64,000 nt of DNA from positions 23,363,932 through 23,427,931 of the forward strand of contig NC_133778.1 in assembly GCF_003597395.2 (NCBI RefSeq). Direction: 5' to 3'. Below the pieces are notes generated by a model. That model searched no databases. It was given only the letters and a program-made list of their open reading frames with translations, and was not told the DNA's origin. This DNA is from Chelonoidis abingdonii (lineage: Eukaryota > Chordata > Testudines > Testudinidae). This document shows positions 57,416-64,000 of the stretch, in pieces (the stretch's first letter is position 1; the number at the start of each line of letters is the position of its first letter). The position numbers and the translations under genes were made by a program.

Positions 57416-57930
57416 TATCTCTTAACAGAGTCTAAGTACAAATTATTCAAGAGTAGTGCCCTTCAAAACATATATAAAAAAGCAGGTTTTATTCAATCTT
57501 CACCCAGCCATCTGGCTCCTGACTGAGAGTATTGTACTGAGGCACAGAAATGTAGTGTTACATTGTGTATCACTCAATATAAAAATATGCCATGACTGTA
57601 TTACATTAATAGGCTAATGGGAAGGGGGTTCTGGTGCACTGCCTAATCAGCATCTTCCGTCAAGTGTGCCCCCCACCAAATGAATTAGTATTAGAGCGTG
57701 CCTCATTAATTTTACTTTAGTTTTTCAAAAATCTTTTTCTAAAAAGGGCTGTGTGGCTTTATACAATGTATCTTCCTCTATGAAAAGTAGTTCTTACTAA
57801 ATGAATGGGAAAACAGATTTGTAGATAGAACAAAATTTGAAATGCATGAGTCAAATAGTTCAATTGCAATGAGCCATTTTGAAAATCCTTGCTTACTTTT
57901 TTAAAAGAGATCCTCTTCACTTGAGTCTTT
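57416..57930. other. 3' flank of the hAT-type gene
   Basis: AT-rich. Contains the candidate minus-strand AATAAA at 57488-57493; no inverted repeat end recognised. Confidence 0.4.
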
Positions 57931-59958
57931 TCAAAATATATCCTCCTCAGAGTCATCTGTAGCGTCCTTGCTATTAGCAATTGCATAAAACTCATTATTA
58001 AACAAAGATATCATCTCTTTGGATGGTTGAAACTGGTTGCAGCAAATCTTATTTCGGTGCATATAGGCCCTGATCCTTAAGATATTTTCAAGTAGGCTGT
58101 CCTGCAATCTGTTCTTTAACTTAGTTTTTATCGAGTTCATTTGTGAGATTGTACATTCCACAGCTGCAGTGCTGAATGGCAAGGTGAGAAGGGCAAGGGC
58201 AAATAATCCAAGCTCAACAAAATCCTTATCACCAACTTCATCAGTGTGTTTTGCAACTTCTATCCAGAACTGTTCTATTTGGCTATCTTCTGTGTTTGTC
58301 CATGAGACTGCATCCAGATTTCTCCATTGCTGTTTCAACTTGATATGATCCCCTCTACATAAGGACAAGAAAGACAGGGTTGAGAATTCAGGTTTTGTAG
58401 GACTTAGAACAACTGAAGGGTTCAGAGCACTAAGAGATTCTAGATGATGGACATTTGGAGGCAGTCGGAGCTTTATTTGCTTAGCAAACTCAAGGATACA
58501 ATCTCGACATCTGCTTTGGATGGTCTCTACCGTATGTGAGGAAAGATTTGCATTTATTAATTCAGACAGGAACGCTGATCCAAAGTTAACCTCTGAAAGA
58601 GGCATGTAGTTCCTGTTACAGTGAATGTCATAATTTACAATGGATGACCATGTTGTAAAGACACAAGGTTTCATGACTCTTTGCACCAAATTCTGATAGA
58701 ACAGCATTAATTCAGCAATAAGATTAACTGGATTGACTGTTTCATATTGAAGTAACTTGTTGATCCTATTAGCTTCCTGAATAAGAGGCTGCAGAAAAAC
58801 GAGATAGAGTCTATTTACTGGATCAGAATACATTTGATAGAGAAGCTCAGCACTGTAGTCCCTTTCATTGTCTCTTATAGACTGAAAGTGCAACATCAGA
58901 GTTTCATACTGATCAAGTATTCTGTTAATACAAGGGCTAATGGACAGCCATCTTGTCTCAGTAAGCTGCAATATTTTCAGGAAATTCTCTCCAACACTGA
59001 TGGCAGCATACAGTTCATGGTACCTCTTCTGGTGGAAAGTGCTATGGGAAAACCACAAGTATGTCCGTGAAACCATATACTCTATGTTCAATGGAAGCAC
59101 ATCAATGGCTTTTGAAGAGCACAAATACAGAGAGTAACTTACATATTTGATGAAAACTCCACAAGGATTGAGTTCATAAAACTTTTTGAGCAATGAATTT
59201 TTATTTCCACATAAGCTTGTATTGAAACCATCAGCAGCAATCCCAACACACTTTTTTATGTTCAGCTTGTTGTCATTTAGAAATTTCAAGAGGGCTTCTG
59301 TGATAGCACCACTTCTAGTCAAATTAATGATCCCTGCAAAGGATGATACAATACATTTAAGCTTGTTGCTAAAGAATCTTACTATCAAGCAAAGTTGCTT
59401 TTGTGCTGATACATCTGTACTTTCATCAATGATCAACGAGTAGTGTCCATTGCCAATATCTCTCAGAAGTTCTTCGTGTACGGTAGGACCAATGACATTT
59501 CTAATCAGTGTGGAGCATTTTGTTCTATGCAGACTAATGTCCTTCTCTGCTATCCCTCCAACAATGCAGCCTAGGTGATCCACTGTAAAAATGCTCATAT
59601 TGCAAGCTATGTGTGCCGCTAGCTTCAGTGCGCATACATTAACAGATTGATCCATTTTGGCTTGCGTGATATCATCGTCAAATGAATTTTGGTTTTCAAC
59701 TTCAAATTCAAATGAATGTTTTTTCATATCAGAAGAACATGAAAATAAAGCAACATGTCTCTTGTGCTTTTTGGTTTTACTGTGTGCAACCAAATCACTA
59801 TGATGAGCTCGGATTTCACATGCGCAATATTTGCATGCTGCCTTTGTGTCATCTCCGGGAATACTTCGAATCCATTCTTTTAATCCAGTTTCCCTTTCCC
59901 AATCTCGACAATATCTTTTTCCATACTTTTCCCACTTCCCAAGTGGTTTAGGCGCCAT
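57931..59958 (-). CDS. Intact hAT-superfamily transposase-type gene, 675 aa, single exon
   Basis: One uninterrupted frame of 675 codons. Residues 42-65 form a BED-like zinc finger (C42, C45, H59, H65) after GLKEWIRSIPGDDTKAAC. The RNase H-like core shows IIDESTD (D178, D182), GIAADGFN (D243) and ETRW (R336, W337). The C-terminal dimerisation block reads LPFSTAAVECTISQMN with E601, the position of the hAT catalytic Glu. The tail is acidic (DSEEDIF). In hAT proteins I know, the stretch after the second Asp reads K-C-x-C-H-S; here it is KYVSYS (271-276), each Cys and the His replaced by a one-base change. ER-TFS is also changed to EC-TIS. No terminal inverted repeats were found nearby. A minus-strand AATAAA lies at 57488-57493. 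It may be a domesticated gene or a recent transposon; no symbol is assigned. Confidence 0.8.
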   Translation of the reverse strand: MAPKPLGKWEKYGKRYCRDWERETGLKEWIRSIPGDDTKAACKYCACEIRAHHSDLVAHSKTKKHKRHVALFSCSSDMKKHSFEFEVENQNSFDDDITQAKMDQSVNVCALKLAAHIACNMSIFTVDHLGCIVGGIAEKDISLHRTKCSTLIRNVIGPTVHEELLRDIGNGHYSLIIDESTDVSAQKQLCLIVRFFSNKLKCIVSSFAGIINLTRSGAITEALLKFLNDNKLNIKKCVGIAADGFNTSLCGNKNSLLKKFYELNPCGVFIKYVSYSLYLCSSKAIDVLPLNIEYMVSRTYLWFSHSTFHQKRYHELYAAISVGENFLKILQLTETRWLSISPCINRILDQYETLMLHFQSIRDNERDYSAELLYQMYSDPVNRLYLVFLQPLIQEANRINKLLQYETVNPVNLIAELMLFYQNLVQRVMKPCVFTTWSSIVNYDIHCNRNYMPLSEVNFGSAFLSELINANLSSHTVETIQSRCRDCILEFAKQIKLRLPPNVHHLESLSALNPSVVLSPTKPEFSTLSFLSLCRGDHIKLKQQWRNLDAVSWTNTEDSQIEQFWIEVAKHTDEVGDKDFVELGLFALALLTLPFSTAAVECTISQMNSIKTKLKNRLQDSLLENILRIRAYMHRNKICCNQFQPSKEMISLFNNEFYAIANSKDATDDSEEDIF

Positions 59959-60419
59959 CTATGGTCATGTGTTATAGGCTTCTCTAAGAACATAAAAGAT
60001 TCCTTAAAAATAAAAATAGTCAATTACTATAAATCTCCCAAGATAAAAGTTACATGAAAAATCTGAAATCCCTTATTGGAGGATTAAAAAAAAAAGGTAA
60101 CATACCAAAAAAAAGAGGATTTAATCAATAAATTCTGACAACTAGTTCAAACTCTTCAAAAGGCTCGCTAAACCTTAAAAAAAAAATTCTATATGTAAGT
60201 GTAACTCAGGGTCCAAATATTCAAACCTGTTAAAAATTTCATCTGAATATAGACTGCTAGTTCAAAAAGTTCAGAGGGTACTTTAATAAAAATGGTAGAC
60301 AGCAAATTTTACAACCATAGGATGCTTTCTTCTTCCTAAATGGGAAAAAAGTTATATAGGACATAACATGTTCCCTCAAAGTATTTTACTAATAAATGTC
60401 TTTTGCCTAATGCCCAAAA

Positions 60420-60800
60420 CTGGGATTAGGAATCCTGGGTTCTATTCCCAGCTCTGTCCAGACTTCTTGTGACCTTCAGCAACTCAGTTGAATCTCTAAT
60501 TAGGCACCAAAATAAAAATGGACTGATTTTCAGAGCTGTTGAAACCCTCAAGCTCTACAGACATTAGTGGAATCTGAAGATTATCAACATTTCTGATGGT
60601 CAGCCCATTTGTAAATTTGTGCCTAATTAGGGATTTAAGTGCCTAAGAGTAGTCACACAATTTAAAAAATTTTAACCTCAACCCTGTGTTTTGGTTTATC
60701 CATTTGCAGGGATAATACTTGTCTACTGTGCAGATGTTGTGAGTCTTAATTAATGTATTTAAAGTGTTTTGAGATCTTTGGATGGAAAGCAGTATGTAAG
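60420..60800 (-). mobile_element. MIR-type SINE, interrupted
   Basis: GGGTTCTATTCCCAGCTCTG at the left and TTGGTTTATCCATTTGCAGG, AATACTTG and TTTGAGATCTTTGGATGGAA at the right are the inverse of MIR. About 150 bp of other sequence separates them (60505-60660). Confidence 0.65.
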
Positions 60801-60899
60801 TGATAAGTAAAAATCACTGTCTAGCTTAATAACATCTTACAATCTTATACTATTACTCAATATATCACCAAAATACTCTCCATATAAAAGATATTAATC

Positions 60900-61620
60900 C
60901 CCACTGTAGTGTGGTGCTTATCCCACTCCTGCCCTTCAGGCCCAGGAGAGGGCTGTGGCTGAGGCAAGAAGCCTGGGTTGATTGGGGAAAGTAGGCTCAG
61001 CTGTGGCCATGCCCCAGTCAGGCCCAGATGGCACCTATAAGGGGCTGTGAGCCAGAAACCTAGGCAGTCTATTTCTGTTTGTTGAGGGAGAGGGGCCTGG
61101 TTGCAGGGAGACAGAGACAGAGACAGAGACAGAGACAGAGACAGAGACAGAGACAGAGACAGAGACAGAGACAGAGACAGAGACAGAGACCTGAGTGAAG
61201 CAGGGCTGGGGAGCTCCAGCCTGGAAAGCCCCAAGCTGTTGCCTAGCAGAAGGCAAATAGGTACTGGGGGTTGCAAAGGACAGCTCAGAGGTAGGCAAAG
61301 CTAGCAAGTCCAAACCCAACCTTGCCAGTGATGAGAGGCTGATACTGCAGTCTGCTCCAGGGCATGGGGGCTAGATAATTACTGGCAGTAGCTGTATACT
61401 GAGGTGGGGATAGTGAGTGAGGGTTCCCTGGGGAGACTGAAGGGTTACTGCCAGGGGGCAGCACCCCAGATAAAGGGGCACCAGGTCCTGGGAGGGACAT
61501 GGGAGCCAAGAGGCAGTGAGACACTGGCCTGCAGAGGGTGCTCTAGAGGCTGGAGAGCTAATTCCTGGAAGAGATCAGCAGGAGGTGCCACTGGGTAAGT
61601 CTCACTCCCTTGTACCACTC
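60900..61620. repeat. GC-rich repeat-like segment around the microsatellite
   Basis: Composition differs from the AT-rich flanks, and it reads as an inserted repeat (TATAAGGGGCTGTGAGCC near 61036). No terminal repeats or frame identified; class unknown. Confidence 0.35.
61111..61190 (+). repeat. (ACAGAG)13 microsatellite
   Basis: 80 bp of perfect hexamer repeat. The alternating Ser-Val and Asp-Arg frames across it are artefacts. Confidence 0.97.
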
Positions 61621-61796
61621 TTCCCAAAAAGTGCATACCCTGCATTAAAGGGCAAAAATGTCCACAGAGAATCTAATTTCAGGTTATATTATACAAACTA
61701 TATTATCAAAGCAAAAGGAGAATGAACTGCTCACGTGACTAGTAAGGTCTATGACTCTTGAGGACACTACTTCTAATCAACTCCATGTTGGTTAGG

Positions 61797-61866
61797 ACCA
61801 GACTTTTAAAGGTATTTAGATGCCTAAAAATACAAATAGGCACCTAAATACCTTTAAAAGTCTGGT
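61797..61866. repeat. Inverted repeat, 29-bp arms, 12-bp loop
   Basis: Left arm 61797-61825, right arm 61838-61866, one mismatch. The arm core is CCAGACTTTTAAAGGTATTT. Probably paired ends of a palindromic turtle repeat. Confidence 0.85.
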
Positions 61867-62365
61867 GCTTGGTGACTGGAAATCATGGCTGCCTGATAGC
61901 TGCCTAGTGATCTATGAAATTAGTTGATGGTTTCAGTCCAAAGCTGCCTACCTCACAAATTCCATTACTGCAACTATTACACTTGGTGCAGTCTTAGTAG
62001 GGAGGCCAAAGACAGAATTGATCACATTGTTAGATCCACAAGAGTTTGGGCAGTTCAGTACTTAACTTTTAAGCACCTTGCCCCCTACAGCCTTGATCAG
62101 GCATGTACGTTCCCTATACAATGCATGAGAAGAGCTGGACATCTAAGAATGGGGTTGCAAAAGCTAGAATAGTGAGTAGGGACCAACCTAAACTAGGCAA
62201 TAGGAAATGCTGAGGAGAGGTGCCACCGCTCAAAGGCACTTAGATACCCAAGTCCAAGCTAGACTGTCCATCTCTACTAAGGATTCTCAGGGATTACAGG
62301 AGGTATCTACACTGTTTTGGTTTTTGAAGACATGCCACAGAGAAGGTGGTAGAACCCCATCTTAA

Positions 62366-62870
62366 TAATTTTTAGCTCAGTGATTAGATCATTCACTCAG
62401 GATATAGATGACCCAGGTTCAATTCCCCCTCTGCCTGATGAGGAGAAAGGATCTGAACTTGGGCCTCCCATCAGAGTACCCTAATCACCGGCTATGGCAT
62501 AATCTGGTATGAGTCCCTCTCAATTTATCCTCTGGAAGCTGTTCCACTGCGAATAAGTAATTAAATATGCTCTGGAACAGAGTGAGTGACTCTCTATAGC
62601 TGTTAGTGGCTTTGGCACTCACCTGGGATGTGAGACATTGAGATTCCAGTCCCCCTGCTCCGATGCATATTTGATTATTTATAAAAGTGGAACAGTTTCA
62701 ACAGGAGATAGTTACATATCCCAGAATACCCCATAGGCCAGTGGTTAAAGAAATCACAAAGTAAAGGAAGACAAGTTCAATTCCTTTCTCCACCTTAGGC
62801 ACAAGGAGAATTGAACCTGGCTCTCTTACGTTCTGGGTGAGTGCGCTAACCACTGGGCTAAACGTTATAA
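62366..62870. mobile_element. Cluster of tRNA-like SINE heads
   Basis: Four A-box-like starts are visible: TAGCTCAGTGATTAGATCA (62373), TAGCTGTTAGTGGCTTTGGC (62597), TAGGCCAGTGGTTAAAGAA (62734), and on the minus strand TAGCCCAGTGGTTAGCGCA (62860 down to 62842). B-box-like GGTTCAATTCC (62416) and its relatives follow at tRNA-like spacing. Stems are unpaired, so these are not tRNA genes. Confidence 0.65.
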
Positions 62871-63069
62871 GGGGGCAGCATTGCCACCACCACCTCTTTT
62901 GTATGAGAAAATGTTCTGGATCAGGCTCAATAGGCAGAGGAACACTTAGTTTGAGGACCCTGCCCAGGACTCAGGTGCCTGACACCTAGACTGAGGTGGC
63001 CATGCAGATGCTCACTGGCAAAAACCTAGGCGACTTTACCAAGGGAAATTTAACCACCTACAACTTTAG

Positions 63070-64000
63070 AGTGAGGCAGCAGGTGAGTAGGGATTTTGAG
63101 GACCTTAGTGGTACTTAAACATTGGCCTTAAGCATTTAAATTGTTTTGTGGATCTTGCCCACAGTGACTAAACTTCGCTCTCACCCCAAAACTGATCTTG
63201 CAAACTTAGGCTTAGGCCCAGTGACAGCCTGTAATGAAGGCAAAAACATCCGTATGTACTTTTTTGTGAATACATCTTCAAGGATGTCAATGGTCATCTT
63301 TCATTAGGGCTAAATTCAGTTAAAATCCCAATATGTCCTTGGTTTGAATCCTACTCTCTGCATCAATCTAAAGAAGGTGGTAAACATCTTTCATTTTTAA
63401 TTTCCAGCTCCCAAGGAAAGTTTCCTGGGATATTCAAAAAATGAAATCCAGCAACATCTTTCTTTTAAAAAAAATTAAAAAAAAATTTCAAGAAATCTGT
63501 GCAAAGAAACATAACATTTCAACACAGTAAAAATACTCCAATGAAACATAAAATACATAGAAGACCAGAAGGAAAAATAAATGCTCAGTATTTTAAGCCT
63601 TAAGAGCATCAGACTTGATTTGTTTAGTTATTTACAGAGCATGAGCTTCTTTCTGATGTTACTTCTCTTCTGGTACCAACCTTTTTTTTTTTATTCAGAA
63701 GTACTCCTCTTGACCACAAGTATTTTCTCTTCTCTTCATACTTCTCTTGGTGTCCTGGGACTGTCCTTATCACAGTTGTTGTAGAATGCTTACTCAACTT
63801 CATAGAAAATTTTTGAAATCAGCAACACTTCCCTCTCCATTACCAGAAGATATCAAGATCTACCAAAAAATAAAAACCCAACCTAATTCTCAGCAACATA
63901 TCTTGAGAATCAACAATTAGGAACAATTCTAAAACAAGCTGTAAAATATTTTTCCATCTATGTCAGACATTTCTAACATGCCCATCGTTGTAAGGGAAAA
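63070..64000. other. Intergenic, no gene seen
   Basis: AT-rich. No SF3B1 exon, the expected neighbour, is recognisable. Confidence 0.45.

Noticed and set aside
60857..61319. Frames with long Ser-Val, Ser-Leu and Asp-Arg repeats
   Set aside because: Products of the (ACAGAG)n microsatellite.
62366..62440. A tRNA gene
   Set aside because: The A-box and B-box are present but the T stem and acceptor stem do not pair, and similar heads recur nearby, so it is SINE-derived.
59959..64000. SF3B1 first exon on the plus strand
   Set aside because: Expected by synteny, but neither a CpG island nor an N-terminal coding stretch was seen; probably to the right of the window.

Overview
The window is vertebrate nuclear DNA, most likely from a turtle. 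Three split protein-coding genes with GT-AG introns sit in a dense background of interspersed repeats of the kind that fills turtle genomes: CR1 LINEs on both strands, many short hAT elements with 8-bp target-site duplications, MIR-type SINEs, Penelope-like and DIRS-like remnants, and a solo LTR. The species call rests on recognising the repeats and on gene order; no database was searched.

The core is the mitochondrial chaperonin locus. HSPE1 (Hsp10, minus strand, coding exons from 13,939 down to 7,915) and HSPD1 (Hsp60, plus strand, coding exons 16,123 to 32,355) are divergent and share a CpG-rich promoter at about 13,940-14,620. This promoter holds a perfect four-unit heat-shock element, an NRF-1 palindrome, an ETS/GABP site, an E-box, GC boxes and an inverted CCAAT box. 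That fits two subunits of one folding machine that must be co-induced by heat stress and matched to mitochondrial biogenesis. Both reading frames reassemble without a break: 102 aa for HSPE1 and 570 aa for HSPD1.

COQ10B (minus strand, exons from 54,293 down to 34,750, 228 aa) is convergent with HSPD1. It encodes a START-like coenzyme Q chaperone of mitochondria. The order HSPE1-HSPD1-COQ10B is that of the mammalian locus. The next expected neighbours, MOB4 on the left and SF3B1 on the right, were not seen.

Left flank (1-7,800): no gene; a truncated MITE, a CR1 3' end, a hAT MITE, a Penelope-like fragment, a solo LTR with 5-bp duplications, and more hAT-like DNA. Introns: HSPD1 intron 8 holds a 2.6-kb sense CR1; COQ10B intron 4 holds a 1.9-kb antisense CR1 and a run of 25 G; COQ10B intron 3 holds a hAT element containing seven hairpin units of exactly 70 bp, and a DIRS-like remnant. 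Right flank (54,700-64,000): C-rich repeats, a 1.3-kb inverted-terminal-repeat element, and an uninterrupted 675-codon hAT transposase-type frame (57,931-59,958). After these come a (ACAGAG)n microsatellite and a cluster of tRNA-like SINE heads.

The least ordinary items are the intact hAT-derived frame with a mutated internal Cys/His motif and the exactly periodic hairpin array. The conserved genes themselves look normal.
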